Assembly (NCBI RefSeq): GCF_045291545.1
Contig: NZ_CP149514.1
Span: 930,001 to 994,000 of the forward strand
Direction of reading: 5' to 3'
Source: Gallaecimonas sp045291545
GTDB lineage: Bacteria; Pseudomonadota; Gammaproteobacteria; Enterobacterales; Gallaecimonadaceae
Length of the DNA: 64,000 nt
Positions 52,454 to 61,590 of this stretch are shown here, piece by piece; the stretch's first letter is position 1; each line of letters begins with the position of its first letter. The notes under the pieces are model-generated. The model was not told the DNA's origin. It saw only the letters and a program-made list of their open reading frames with translations, and ran no database searches. The translations under genes and the position numbers were made by a program.

Positions 52454-53815
52454 ATGAGCAAAGTAATGAGCGACTCCATGGGCGAGGTCACCCTGCCTGA
52501 CGACGCCCTCTACGGCCCCCAGACCCAGCGCGCCAAGGATAATTTTCAGATCTCCGGGCAGCCATTGCCCTGGCGTTTTTTGGCCAGTCTGATTGAAATC
52601 AAACGCGCAGCGGCACAAACCCACCTGACCTTGCAACTGCTGAGCGAAGCGCAGGCCAGCGCCATCATTAAAGCTGCCGACCAGTTGCTGGCCGATGCAC
52701 CCATGGCGGCTTTCCCGGTGGATGTTTTTCAAACAGGCTCCGGCACTTCCAGCAACATGAACGTCAATGAAGTCATTGCCAACCTGGCGGGGGCTGACAT
52801 CCACCCCAATGATCACGTCAACATGGGCCAAAGCTCCAACGACACGGTGCCTTCAGCGTTGCAGTTATCGGTGCTGCAAGGTATCGAAAAGCAGCTGCTA
52901 CCGGCACTGCAGCAGCTGGTAGCCAGTATTGAAAAACGGGCCAGGGAATTGGATGGCGTGGTTAAAACCGGCCGAACTCACCTGATGGACGCCATGCCAT
53001 TGACCTTTGGTCAGGAGCTGACGACCTGGCAAGTGCAGCTAGAAGCCGTGGCAAGCGCACTGCGCCAAGCGGGAGCCTCGCTCAGCGAACTGCCGTTAGG
53101 AGGCACAGCCGTGGGCACCGGTATTAATGCTCACCCTCAGGCTGCCGGTGGCATTTGCCGCCGTTTGAGTCAGCGTTTACAGCTGAACCTGCAAGCCCAT
53201 GACTGGCCTTATGCCAACATGGCTGGCCAGCAAGCAGCTCTGGCTGCCTCTGCGGCCCTGCGGCAACTGGCGGTCGTGTTGATGAAAATCGCCAATGACT
53301 TGCGCTGGATGAACTCGGGGCCCTTGGCCGGGCTTGGCGAAATCGCGTTGCCGGCGCTACAACCGGGTTCCAGCATCATGCCGGGTAAGGTTAACCCAGT
53401 GATCCCGGAAGCCGTTACTATGGTCGCCGCGCAGGTCATGGGGCTGGATAACGCTAACGCGGTAGCGGCCCAAAGTGGTAATTTTCAACTCAATGTGATG
53501 TTGCCGTTGTTGGCCATGAACTTGAACCAGATGACCGACTGGCTGACCGAAAGCTGCCGCCATCTGGCTGACAAGGCCATCGCCGATTTCACTGTCAATC
53601 AACAACGGCTAGACGAAAACCTGGCTCGTAATCCCATACTGGTAACGGCACTGAACAGTGAAATTGGCTACCAGAAAGCGGCAGCCATCGCGAAACAGGC
53701 TTATGCTGAAGGCCGGCCTATTATTGAGGTGGCCAAGGAACAGACCAACCTGGGCGAAGAGCGGCTTAAAGCCCTGCTCGACCCCGCTAAATTATGCAGG
53801 CCCAACGATGAATGA
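52454..53815 (+). CDS. fumC: Class II fumarate hydratase
   Basis: Iron-independent fumarase of the citric acid cycle. 453 residues, fumarase/aspartase superfamily: FQTGSGTSSNMNVNEV near 94, VKTGRTHLMDAMPLTFGQE near 175 with the T-H pair, and the signature GSSIMPGKVNPV near 308 with the catalytic serine loop. AGGAGG precedes ATG 52454. Overlaps the next gene by eight bases. Confidence 0.95.
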   Translation: MSKVMSDSMGEVTLPDDALYGPQTQRAKDNFQISGQPLPWRFLASLIEIKRAAAQTHLTLQLLSEAQASAIIKAADQLLADAPMAAFPVDVFQTGSGTSSNMNVNEVIANLAGADIHPNDHVNMGQSSNDTVPSALQLSVLQGIEKQLLPALQQLVASIEKRARELDGVVKTGRTHLMDAMPLTFGQELTTWQVQLEAVASALRQAGASLSELPLGGTAVGTGINAHPQAAGGICRRLSQRLQLNLQAHDWPYANMAGQQAALAASAALRQLAVVLMKIANDLRWMNSGPLAGLGEIALPALQPGSSIMPGKVNPVIPEAVTMVAAQVMGLDNANAVAAQSGNFQLNVMLPLLAMNLNQMTDWLTESCRHLADKAIADFTVNQQRLDENLARNPILVTALNSEIGYQKAAAIAKQAYAEGRPIIEVAKEQTNLGEERLKALLDPAKLCRPNDE

Positions 53816-54755
53816 ATACGGTTTCTGGCTCGACAGCCGTGAGGCCCTTGATGATACCGCAATAAAAGCCCTCCCGGCCTTTACGGAGCGGCCCTGCTGG
53901 TTACACCTGAACCGCACTGACAATGGCCTTGAAAAGGCTTTTATCCGGCATTTGCCGACCCATCTGGCGGTTGCTGCGCTGGCTGAAGAAACCCGCCCGC
54001 GCTGGCAGTGGGAGCACGATGGCACCTTGCTGCTGATCATGCGCGGTATCAACTTCAACCCCGGCAAAGAAGCTGAAGATATGGTGTCATTGCGCTGTAT
54101 TGTCACCGGCACGAGCTTGATCACTTTGGCTGGCCAGCGCTTGAAATCCGTTGATGAAGCGGTAGCGCGGCTGACTCGAGCCAATGAAGCTGTTGACCAA
54201 TGGCAAATGCTAGGCGACATACTGCGTAACCTGGTGCGTGGCGCCGATGAACATTTGAAAACCCTGACTGGCGGCTTGCTGGATATGGAAATGGCCTGGC
54301 TGGAGCACAAAAAAGACTTACGCTCAGCACTGATGGTGATGGAGCGGCGGCTATTGAGCTTACGCCGCCACATCGAACCGCAGCAGGAAATGCTGGACGA
54401 TCTCAGTGACGAACTGGATGAAGTTTTGCCACCTAACGCCCGTACACAGCTGCTGGAAATCCTCGATCGCATGACCCGCCTGCTGGAAAGTCTCAACTTA
54501 CTGCGTGAGCGCATCAAGTTGCTGCGGGACGATATGAACGCTGAGCGTGACGCGCAGATGAACAAGACCTTGTATCTGCTGTCGATTGTGACTGCCTTAT
54601 TTCTGCCGTTGTCGGTGATTACCGGCTTTTTCGGAATGAATGTAGGTGGTTTACCCTGGTTGGAAGACAAACATGGCACGCTGTGGGTCAGCTTGTTGAT
54701 GGCGGCCAGTGTTGCTTGCTCTGTGTTGTTGATGTGGTGGCGGCGTTGGTTTTGA
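53808..54755 (+). CDS. zntB: ZntB-like CorA-family divalent metal transporter
   Basis: 315 residues. A large cytosolic domain with long helices (about 140-250) followed by two membrane segments at the C-terminus. The pore motif G-M-N is in ITGFFGMNVGGLPWL; the -VGG-P-W- context is that of ZntB (zinc) rather than CorA (Mg, YGMNF). Start at ATG 53808, overlapping fumC by eight bases; the track of the frame further upstream is inside fumC. Direction of zinc flux is debated for the family. Confidence 0.88.
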   Translation: MNEYGFWLDSREALDDTAIKALPAFTERPCWLHLNRTDNGLEKAFIRHLPTHLAVAALAEETRPRWQWEHDGTLLLIMRGINFNPGKEAEDMVSLRCIVTGTSLITLAGQRLKSVDEAVARLTRANEAVDQWQMLGDILRNLVRGADEHLKTLTGGLLDMEMAWLEHKKDLRSALMVMERRLLSLRRHIEPQQEMLDDLSDELDEVLPPNARTQLLEILDRMTRLLESLNLLRERIKLLRDDMNAERDAQMNKTLYLLSIVTALFLPLSVITGFFGMNVGGLPWLEDKHGTLWVSLLMAASVACSVLLMWWRRWF

Positions 54756-54799
54756 GCAGGTATCATGGCGGCTGATTTTATTAGCCCTAGAGAGGCGTC

Positions 54800-55162
54800 A
54801 TGCTTAAGCCACGGCAGCAGGCCAAAACCATCGTAAACCGTCCTGCGCAAGGAAATATTTTGCCTCAGCACCAAATCCTTGGTGAGGATGAATTGGAACT
54901 GCGCGAAGATCTGATTGCTGAGTTTGGCTGGCAGCAGGGTGATCACCTGCTGGTGAGTCGTGAAGGTGGCAGCCTGTTGATCACCAACTTGTCTCAGCGT
55001 GACGTGGCCATGACCCGTTTTCACCGGGAAGCGAAAAGTATTTTCCGTAGCCTCGAAGATCCTGAACTGGCGTTACGCCGCGTGCGTATTTTCCATAACG
55101 GCAAGCTGGTACAAATACTGGAAGCCGATGACCATGAGTGTGACGAGCACTGCGCACACTAA
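54800..55162 (+). CDS. Conserved hypothetical protein with AbrB-like segment, 120 residues
   Basis: Residues 27-65 (LGEDELELREDLIAEFGWQQGDHLLVSREGGSLLITN) have the swapped-hairpin rhythm of SpoVT/AbrB or MazE DNA-binding domains (regulated order: strand, L-R-x-x-L-x-x-x-x-W-x-x-G-D-x-L-x-V). The tail DDHECDEHCAH has a Cys/His cluster that could bind metal. No partner toxin is adjacent. AGAGG precedes the ATG. Function unknown; possibly a small regulator. Confidence 0.65.
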   Translation: MLKPRQQAKTIVNRPAQGNILPQHQILGEDELELREDLIAEFGWQQGDHLLVSREGGSLLITNLSQRDVAMTRFHREAKSIFRSLEDPELALRRVRIFHNGKLVQILEADDHECDEHCAH

Positions 55163-55165
55163 ATG

Positions 55166-55188
55166 AAGCCGCCTTCGGGCGGTTTTTT
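55166..55188. terminator. Intrinsic terminator with UUCG tetraloop
   Basis: GCCGCC (55168-55173), loop TTCG, GGCGGT and T6 at the end. Lies between the AbrB-like gene and mtfA, whose convergent stop overlaps the T run. Confidence 0.88.
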
Positions 55189-56005
55189 AATGCCAGTGGC
55201 GAGTATCCAAGCCATAAAACACCATCAGCAGGCTATATACCGCCGGCTCTGTCTGCGCCAGCGCCGCGCCGCGCTCAAAAAAGAGCTCCGATAACACCGC
55301 AAAGAATTCCGCTGGGTTGGTGGCCCCGTAAGGGTCAATGAGGCCGTGGTGACCGGCAGCGACGGCATGCTGGTGGCGCTGAAAGGCTTCACTGAAGGTT
55401 TGCTGCCAGTGCTGCGCCTGTAGCTGAGTGGCTTGCAGTGGTGCGCCGGTGGCCGCCCCTTTGGCTTGATCAAGCTGGTGAGCAAACTCGTGCACCACCA
55501 GATTTTCACCATCAAAAGGGTGAGCAGCTGAGCGCAAGCAACCAGCCCAGCTCAGTACTACCCGGCCATCACGCCAGGCTTCGCCGGCCAAGTGTTTGCC
55601 CTGAGTATCCACTACCCCTCCGGGGAGCCATTGCGGTTGGCGGTTAATAAAGTCATTTGGATACAGGTACACGGTGTGCACGTTAGGGTAGGCTGGTTCA
55701 TCACGACCAATCAGCAGCAGGCAGGCCTGCGCGGAGATCAGTAAGCGCATCCGCGTTTCTATCTCCAGACCTGCACAACCAATAAATTCCACACGACTCA
55801 CAAACGCTACAATCAAGGCGTCCAGCTTCTGTCGCTGGCGAGCCGGCAGCCGTGAGTATAAAGGCATATCACGGGCCAGCTGGCGGCGCTGGGGATCCGT
55901 TAGCGGCCGCTCCCGGCTTTTAAAGTAAGCTTGTTTCAACCGCTCGCCATAAAGCCACCAGCTGATCAGCGCCGCCCCGATAAACAGCAAAACCGCTATT
56001 GCCAC
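55187..56005 (-). CDS. mtfA: Zinc peptidase MtfA (Mlc titration factor A)
   Basis: 272 residues. N-terminal hydrophobic segment (IAVLLFIGAALISWWLY) as a likely membrane anchor. Gluzincin motif HEFAH at 172-176 with a downstream glutamate in NPAEFFAVLSELFF; YPNDFI and the VLSWAGCL region are family features. In E. coli MtfA binds the glucose repressor Mlc and has aminopeptidase activity. Convergent with the AbrB-like gene. Confidence 0.92.
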   Translation of the reverse strand: MAIAVLLFIGAALISWWLYGERLKQAYFKSRERPLTDPQRRQLARDMPLYSRLPARQRQKLDALIVAFVSRVEFIGCAGLEIETRMRLLISAQACLLLIGRDEPAYPNVHTVYLYPNDFINRQPQWLPGGVVDTQGKHLAGEAWRDGRVVLSWAGCLRSAAHPFDGENLVVHEFAHQLDQAKGAATGAPLQATQLQAQHWQQTFSEAFQRHQHAVAAGHHGLIDPYGATNPAEFFAVLSELFFERGAALAQTEPAVYSLLMVFYGLDTRHWH

Positions 56006-56101
56006 GTTTCGTCTCCTTGTTTTAAATCAAGGTGGGGCCTGTCCTGGCAAAACACAATAGGACTATGCTGTAGATATTGGGGACGTAAAAAGAGGTGCGT
56101 T

Positions 56102-56515
56102 ATGGCGTCATTAACGATTCGCGATCATATGCAGCGGCATCCACTGACACTGGAGCCGGATATGCCCGTTGCGCTGGCGGTAGAAAAACTATTGGCCGGT
56201 ACCCAGACCGGCGCGCCGGTTGTAGACAAGCAGCTTCGGCTGGTGGGCTTTGTGTCGGAACAGGACTTTCTGGCCAAGCTGATAGAGTCCAGTTACCACT
56301 GTGAGTTAGTGGCGAAAGTCAGTGATGTGATGCGCACTGACGTACTGACCGTCGGGCCTGATGATTCGGTACTGGAACTGGGGCAACAAATGACCGGCCA
56401 GAAACCGAAAATCTACCCGGTGATTGAAGATGGTGTGCTGGTCGGCATCATCAACCGCCGGCAGGTACTACGGGCCATGGATAACCACCTAGAAACCTGT
56501 TTTAAAGCCAGCTAA
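56102..56515 (+). CDS. Tandem CBS-domain protein
   Basis: 137 residues with two CBS motifs: IRDHMQRHPLTLEPDMPV at the start and VSDVMRTDVLTVGPDDSV from about 74, each ending in a typical G-x-x-(S/N)-x-x strand (LVGFVSEQDF; LVGIINRRQVL). Such pairs bind adenine nucleotides and sense energy state; no effector domain is attached. Start at ATG 56102 with AGAGG upstream. Confidence 0.92.
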   Translation: MASLTIRDHMQRHPLTLEPDMPVALAVEKLLAGTQTGAPVVDKQLRLVGFVSEQDFLAKLIESSYHCELVAKVSDVMRTDVLTVGPDDSVLELGQQMTGQKPKIYPVIEDGVLVGIINRRQVLRAMDNHLETCFKAS

Positions 56516-56592
56516 GGCGGTGGCCCGGGCCTTTCTTGCCCGGCTGCAATCCAGTAGCATTGGGCGGTTCATTCCCGGCCCAATGCGTTTTC

Positions 56593-59500
56593 ATGTCTGA
56601 CTCATCACTGCTTACCCAACTTCACGAAGTGCCCAGCCTGGATCGCGGCCGTTTGCGCCGGCGTATTGAAGGGGCGCAAAAAATTGCTGACCCTGACAAG
56701 CGCAGCGCGACATTGGCGATGTTGGAAAAGGAGTTGGCAAAAGCCAAAGGTCGGCTGGCGGCTCGTAAAAACCGGCAGTTGCACCTGGACTACCCGCAGC
56801 AGTTGCCGGTGGTGGCAGCCCGCGATGACATCAAAAAAGCTATTGCCGAACACCAGGTGGTGATCATCGCTGGGGAAACCGGTTCCGGGAAAACGACCCA
56901 GCTGCCGAAGATCTGCCTGGAGCTGGGCCGGGGAGTGGATGGCCTGATTGGTCATACCCAGCCGCGGCGGCTGGCCGCACGTTCGGTAGCAGCTCGACTG
57001 GCCGAGGAGCTAAAAACCGAATTGGGCGGGCTGGTTGGTTATCAGGTTCGCTTTACCGATCACACCCGGGCTGAAACCTGCGTCAAGCTAATGACTGACG
57101 GCGTTTTGCTGGCGGAGATCCAAAAGGATCGGCTGCTGCGCCGGTATGACACCTTGATTATTGACGAGGCCCACGAGCGCAGTCTTAACATCGATTTTTT
57201 GCTGGGCTACCTGAAAACCATTCTGCCCAAGCGCCCTGATCTGAAAGTCATCATTACCTCCGCCACCATCGACCCGCAGCGCTTTTCCCGGCACTTTAAC
57301 GAAGCGCCAATGCTGGAGGTTTCCGGGCGTACCTACCCGGTCGAAGTGCGTTACCGCCCAATCACCGATGAAGAAAAAGACAAAGATCAGCTCCAGGCGA
57401 TCTTCGATGCTGTTGATGAGCTGTACCGTGAGGGGCCACGCGGCGACATTCTGATTTTCATGAATGGTGAGCGGGAGATCCGTGACACCGCCGATGCTCT
57501 CAATAAGCGCCAGTTGCGTCACACCGAGGTGCTGCCATTGTTTTCACGGCTGTCGGCGGCAGAGCAAAACCGCATTTTTTCGCCCCATGGCGGGCGGCGC
57601 ATTGTGCTGGCAACCAACGTTGCCGAAACATCGCTGACCGTGCCGGGCATCAAGTATGTGATTGACCCTGGTACTGCTCGCATCAGCCGCTACAGCTATC
57701 GCACCAAGGTGCAGCGCTTGCCGATTGAGGCCATCAGCCAGGCCAGTGCCAACCAGCGTAAGGGCCGGTGTGGCCGGACAGAGCCCGGTATCTGTATTCG
57801 CCTGTACAGTGAAGAAGACTTTATGGGCCGCAGTGAGTTTACCGAGCCGGAGATCTTGCGCACCAACTTGGCGGCGGTAATTTTGCAGATGTTGTCACTG
57901 GGGCTGGGGGATATCGAAGCTTTTCCGTTTGTTGAAGCCCCGGATAACCGCTTTGTCAGAGACGGCTTGAATCTGCTGGATGAGCTGGGGGCCATTGATG
58001 GCCGGACGCTGACAGACATCGGCCGGCAACTGGCTAAACTGCCGGTGGATACCCGCCTGGCACGCTGTCTGGTAGAAGCCAATCAGCGGGGCTGTTTACA
58101 GGAAATGCTGATCATCACTGCCGCCTTGGCAATTCAGGACCCGCGCGAGCGGCCTCTGGAGGCCAAGCAAAAAGCGGACGAGATGCACCGGCGTTTTGCC
58201 CACCCGGAGTCCGACTTCCTCGCTTTTGTAAACCTCTGGGCCTACAGCGATGCGCAGCAGCAGGCGCTGTCTAATAACCAGTGGCGCAAGCTCTGCCAGA
58301 AAGAATTTCTCAATTACGTACGGATGCGAGAATGGCAGGACTTGGTAGAGCAACTCGGTGATTTTTGCGATGAGCTGGGTTACCAGCTTAATACGGAGCC
58401 AGCCAGCTACGACGCCATTCACCAGGCCCTGTTGGCAGGGCATTTATCGCACCTGGGCTTTAAGGATAAAAACCGCGAGTACCTGGGCGCCCGGCAAAGC
58501 CGCTTTTTACCGTTCCCAGGCTCAACCATCGATAAAAAACCAAAGTGGCTGATGGCCGCCGAGCTGACGGAAACATCGAAGCTTTTTGCCCGCACCCTGG
58601 CCCGGGTTGAGCCTGAGTGGGCAGAAGCCTTGGCGGGGGAGCGGGTCAGCCGCAGCTACGCCGAACCGCACTGGGAAAAAAACCGCGCGAACGTCATCGC
58701 CTATGAGCAGGTTAGCCTCTATGGCCTGGTTTTGATCCCGCGTCGGCGGGTGGACTTCGGCCGCATACAACCGGCCGAGGCCCGGGCTATCTTCATTCGT
58801 AGCGCCCTGGTGGAAGGGGAATTTAAGTGCCGGTTGCCGTTTTTTCGCCATAACCAGCAGTTGATCAGTGAGCTGCAGGGGCTGGAAGATAAGTCCCGGC
58901 GCCGTGACATCCTGATTGATGATGATTTACTGGCGACACTGTATGACCAGCGCCTGCCAGAGAATATTTTTGATGGCCGAACCCTGGACCGCTGGTGGCG
59001 CCGTGCCGATGAAGCCAGCAAAAAGGCACTGTTTTTCACCGAAGCGGATTTATTGGCCCAGGATCCGGACCATGTTACCGCCAATGCCTTTCCTGACAGC
59101 TGGCAGCAGGGCAACCTGCGGTTGCCGTTGTTGTACCGCTTTGAACCGGGCCATGATGATGACGGTGTGACGGTCCAGATCCCGCTGGCCGCCTTAAACC
59201 AGGTGCAAGCCGACGGCTTTGACTGGCAGGTGCCGGGGCTGCGCGAAGAATTGGTGGTGGCGCTCATCAAGGGCTTACCCAAGCCAGTGCGGCGCAATTT
59301 TGTGCCGGCGCCCAATTATGCCCAGGCGGCGCTGGCCCGGCTGACGCCGCTGGACGGGCGGCTCATCGACAAACTGGCTGACGTGCTGCGGCAGATCACC
59401 GGCATTCGTACCGACCCGGAACTCTGGCAGCAGGTTGCCTTGGCGCCCCACTTGCGTATGCGTTTTGCCGTAATGGATGAGGCTGGCAAAGTGCTGGCGG

Positions 59501-60450
59501 CTGGGCGCGATTTACCGGTACTCAAAGGTAAGCTGGCCGGGCACATCAAAGACAGTTTATCGAAGGCGGCCAGCCCCGGTATTGAGCAAACAGGTTTAAC
59601 CAGCTGGTCTTTCCCGGCTCTGCCGAAGCAGTTCGTCGAGCAGCGTCAAGGCTTGGAAGTACGCGCTTATCCCGCCTTGGTGGATGAACAAGACAGTGTG
59701 GCCATTGCCCTGTTTGATACCCCGGAGGCGCAGCAACAGGCGATGGCCAAAGGCTTGCGGCGCTTGCTCCTGCTGAATGTGCCATCACCGGTAAAATACC
59801 TGCAGGAGAGCTTGCCCAATAAAGCCAAGCTGGGGCTTTATTTTAATCCTTTCGGCAAAGTAGGCGATCTCATCGAAGATTGCATTGCGGCGGCTATCGA
59901 TAGCCTGATTGCTGGCCAGGAATGTCAGGATGCACAGCACTTTGAACAGCTCAAAGAGCGGGTGCGGGCCGAGTTAAACGACACTGTGGTGGCCATTGCC
60001 GCGCAAGTGGAGCAAATTCTGGTGCGCCACAATGCCATTAAAAAGCGTCTCAAGGGCAAAACCGACCTTTCTGTGGTCAGAGCCCAGGCTGATATTCAGG
60101 CCCAGTTGGACGGCTTAGTTTTCAAAGGTTTTGTCACGGCGTGCGGTGCGCCACGGTTAGGTGACATGCAGCGTTATTTGGATGCCATCAGCCGGCGGCT
60201 GGAGAAACTGCCGATTGACCCAAATCGCGATCGTCTACAGTTGGCCAAGATTGATACGGTAATGGCGCGTTGGCAGCAGTATGCCAATAAAACCCCCAAG
60301 GGGGTGGCAAGGCCGCAGTGGTTGACCCAGGCTCGCTGGATGATAGAAGAGCTGCGAGTCAGTTACTTTGCCCAGCAACTGGGTACCCCATATCCGATAT
60401 CAGACAAGCGTATCCTCAACTTCATGGAAGAGCAGGCGAAAAGCAGCTAA
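56593..60450 (+). CDS. hrpA: ATP-dependent RNA helicase HrpA
   Basis: DEAH-box helicase of 1285 residues, close to E. coli HrpA. Walker A GETGSGKTTQ with K100, DEAH at 191-194 (DEAHERS), SATID motif III, TNVAETSLTVPG (motif V) and QRKGRCGRTEPG (motif VI), then the helicase-associated HA2 and OB-like domains and the long HrpA-specific C-terminus (DUF3418). It acts on mRNA and stalled ribosomes. Start at ATG 56593 (MSDSSLLTQL) without a strong ribosome site; an upstream in-frame ATG at 56536 is less likely. Confidence 0.95.
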   Translation: MSDSSLLTQLHEVPSLDRGRLRRRIEGAQKIADPDKRSATLAMLEKELAKAKGRLAARKNRQLHLDYPQQLPVVAARDDIKKAIAEHQVVIIAGETGSGKTTQLPKICLELGRGVDGLIGHTQPRRLAARSVAARLAEELKTELGGLVGYQVRFTDHTRAETCVKLMTDGVLLAEIQKDRLLRRYDTLIIDEAHERSLNIDFLLGYLKTILPKRPDLKVIITSATIDPQRFSRHFNEAPMLEVSGRTYPVEVRYRPITDEEKDKDQLQAIFDAVDELYREGPRGDILIFMNGEREIRDTADALNKRQLRHTEVLPLFSRLSAAEQNRIFSPHGGRRIVLATNVAETSLTVPGIKYVIDPGTARISRYSYRTKVQRLPIEAISQASANQRKGRCGRTEPGICIRLYSEEDFMGRSEFTEPEILRTNLAAVILQMLSLGLGDIEAFPFVEAPDNRFVRDGLNLLDELGAIDGRTLTDIGRQLAKLPVDTRLARCLVEANQRGCLQEMLIITAALAIQDPRERPLEAKQKADEMHRRFAHPESDFLAFVNLWAYSDAQQQALSNNQWRKLCQKEFLNYVRMREWQDLVEQLGDFCDELGYQLNTEPASYDAIHQALLAGHLSHLGFKDKNREYLGARQSRFLPFPGSTIDKKPKWLMAAELTETSKLFARTLARVEPEWAEALAGERVSRSYAEPHWEKNRANVIAYEQVSLYGLVLIPRRRVDFGRIQPAEARAIFIRSALVEGEFKCRLPFFRHNQQLISELQGLEDKSRRRDILIDDDLLATLYDQRLPENIFDGRTLDRWWRRADEASKKALFFTEADLLAQDPDHVTANAFPDSWQQGNLRLPLLYRFEPGHDDDGVTVQIPLAALNQVQADGFDWQVPGLREELVVALIKGLPKPVRRNFVPAPNYAQAALARLTPLDGRLIDKLADVLRQITGIRTDPELWQQVALAPHLRMRFAVMDEAGKVLAAGRDLPVLKGKLAGHIKDSLSKAASPGIEQTGLTSWSFPALPKQFVEQRQGLEVRAYPALVDEQDSVAIALFDTPEAQQQAMAKGLRRLLLLNVPSPVKYLQESLPNKAKLGLYFNPFGKVGDLIEDCIAAAIDSLIAGQECQDAQHFEQLKERVRAELNDTVVAIAAQVEQILVRHNAIKKRLKGKTDLSVVRAQADIQAQLDGLVFKGFVTACGAPRLGDMQRYLDAISRRLEKLPIDPNRDRLQLAKIDTVMARWQQYANKTPKGVARPQWLTQARWMIEELRVSYFAQQLGTPYPISDKRILNFMEEQAKSS

Positions 60451-60482
60451 CGTAAAAGAAAGTTCACCTAGGACGACGGCAA

Positions 60483-61115
60483 ATGGAAAAAGCCGCATTT
60501 TTTGCCGCCATTGCAGATGGCAATGAGCTGAAGCTGCATGACTTGCTGAAAAAGCAGCCCGGGTTGATTGCCAGCCGTTACCAGGGGGCCAGCCCGGTAC
60601 TGTGGGCTTGCTATCACCGTCGAAACGCTATTGCCAGGTTACTGGCAGGCAAGGTGGATCTGGATATTTGGGAAGCAGCCTCCATGGATGAGCTGCCGCG
60701 GTTGCTGAGCCTGCTGAAAATGGAACCTGCATTGATGTCGCTACTGAGTGAAGACGGTTATTCCCCTTTGCATCTGGCGGCTTTTTTTGGCTCGGTGGCC
60801 TGCCTGGAAACCCTGATCTTCTATGGTGCTGATGTCAATATGGTCGCGGATAACGACAGTGCCGTCACACCCTTGCACAGCGCCGTCGCTAATGCTGAAC
60901 AAAATGGCCGCCTGGCGTGTGTAATGGCCTTGTTGGCAGCCGGTAGTAAGGCCAATGCGCGTCAGCAAGGCGGTTTTACACCTTTGCATACTGCTGTGCA
61001 GCGTGCTGATCCGGTGGTGACCCAATGCTTACTGGCCGCGGGGGCAGATGCGAGCCTGGCCGCTGATGATGGCCGCCGACCGCGGGACTTTTTCCCCACA
61101 AAAAACCCCGCCTGA
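60483..61115 (+). CDS. Ankyrin-repeat protein, 210 residues
   Basis: Two or more clear ankyrin repeats: DGYSPLHLAAFFGSVACLETLIFYGADVN and GGFTPLHTAVQRADPVVTQCLLAAGADAS are the best, with degenerate ones in between and at the N-terminus. No signal peptide. Partner unknown. Starts 32 bases after hrpA and may be cotranscribed. Confidence 0.88.
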   Translation: MEKAAFFAAIADGNELKLHDLLKKQPGLIASRYQGASPVLWACYHRRNAIARLLAGKVDLDIWEAASMDELPRLLSLLKMEPALMSLLSEDGYSPLHLAAFFGSVACLETLIFYGADVNMVADNDSAVTPLHSAVANAEQNGRLACVMALLAAGSKANARQQGGFTPLHTAVQRADPVVTQCLLAAGADASLAADDGRRPRDFFPTKNPA

Positions 61116-61126
61116 GCGGGGTTTTT
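61101..61126. terminator. Bidirectional terminator between ankyrin and heat shock genes
   Basis: AAAAACCCCGC (61101-61111), loop CTGA, GCGGGGTTTTT (61116-61126). It overlaps the last codons of the ankyrin gene and serves the convergent small heat shock gene as well. Confidence 0.9.
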
Positions 61127-61127
61127 C

Positions 61128-61523
61128 TTACTGAACCTCGATGCGTCTGGGCTCATCAGGGGTGGTGCTTTTCGGTAGGGCAAGAATTAATAGACCACTG
61201 TCAAATCGTGCTTCAATGGCATCAGTATCAACCCCTTCAGGCAGGCTGAAGGTACGGCTGAAACTGCCATAACGACGTTCCGTGCGGTGATTGGTGCCCT
61301 TGTCCTGACGGCTGCGCTCACCGCTGACCGTCAGTAAGCCGTTATGTACCGCCACGTTGATCTGCTCTTTGCTCATGCCGGGCACTTCCAGTGCCAGATG
61401 AAAGGCTTTGTCGTCTTCGTCAATATCCACTGCCGGCAGCCACTGACGGCTCGAATGCGGTTGCAGGTAGCGGTCGACAAAATTGTCCATATCGCGAAAC
61501 GGATCCCAGCTAAGTAACGCCAT
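61128..61523 (-). CDS. Hsp20-family small heat shock protein
   Basis: 131 residues. Alpha-crystallin domain about 28-120: PAVDIDEDDKAFHLALEVPGM, the A-x-x-x-n-G-(V/L)-L motif NGLLTVSGER and FDSGLLILALPK; a C-terminal IEV stands in for the I-x-I anchor. ATP-independent holdase. GGAGG precedes the ATG. A sigma-32-like promoter is present. Confidence 0.92.
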   Translation of the reverse strand: MALLSWDPFRDMDNFVDRYLQPHSSRQWLPAVDIDEDDKAFHLALEVPGMSKEQINVAVHNGLLTVSGERSRQDKGTNHRTERRYGSFSRTFSLPEGVDTDAIEARFDSGLLILALPKSTTPDEPRRIEVQ

Positions 61524-61558
61524 AATGCACCTCCAATGAATCGATGGGGTCGCTATAG

Positions 61559-61586
61559 ATATGGCGTCTTCTGGCTAAATTTCAAG
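61559..61586 (-). promoter_or_regulatory. Sigma-32-like heat shock promoter
   Basis: Read on the minus strand: CTTGAAA (61586-61580), 13 bases, CGCCATAT (61566-61559). The consensus is CTTGAAA and CCCCATNT with 13-15 bases between, so only one defined base differs. It ends 35 bases before the small heat shock start. Confidence 0.75.
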
Positions 61587-61590
61587 CAGC

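Noticed and set aside
53792..55024. Long (410-codon) minus-strand frame opposite the ZntB-like gene
   Set aside because: It is serine/arginine-rich shadow coding of the strongly supported plus-strand gene and covers two other genes.
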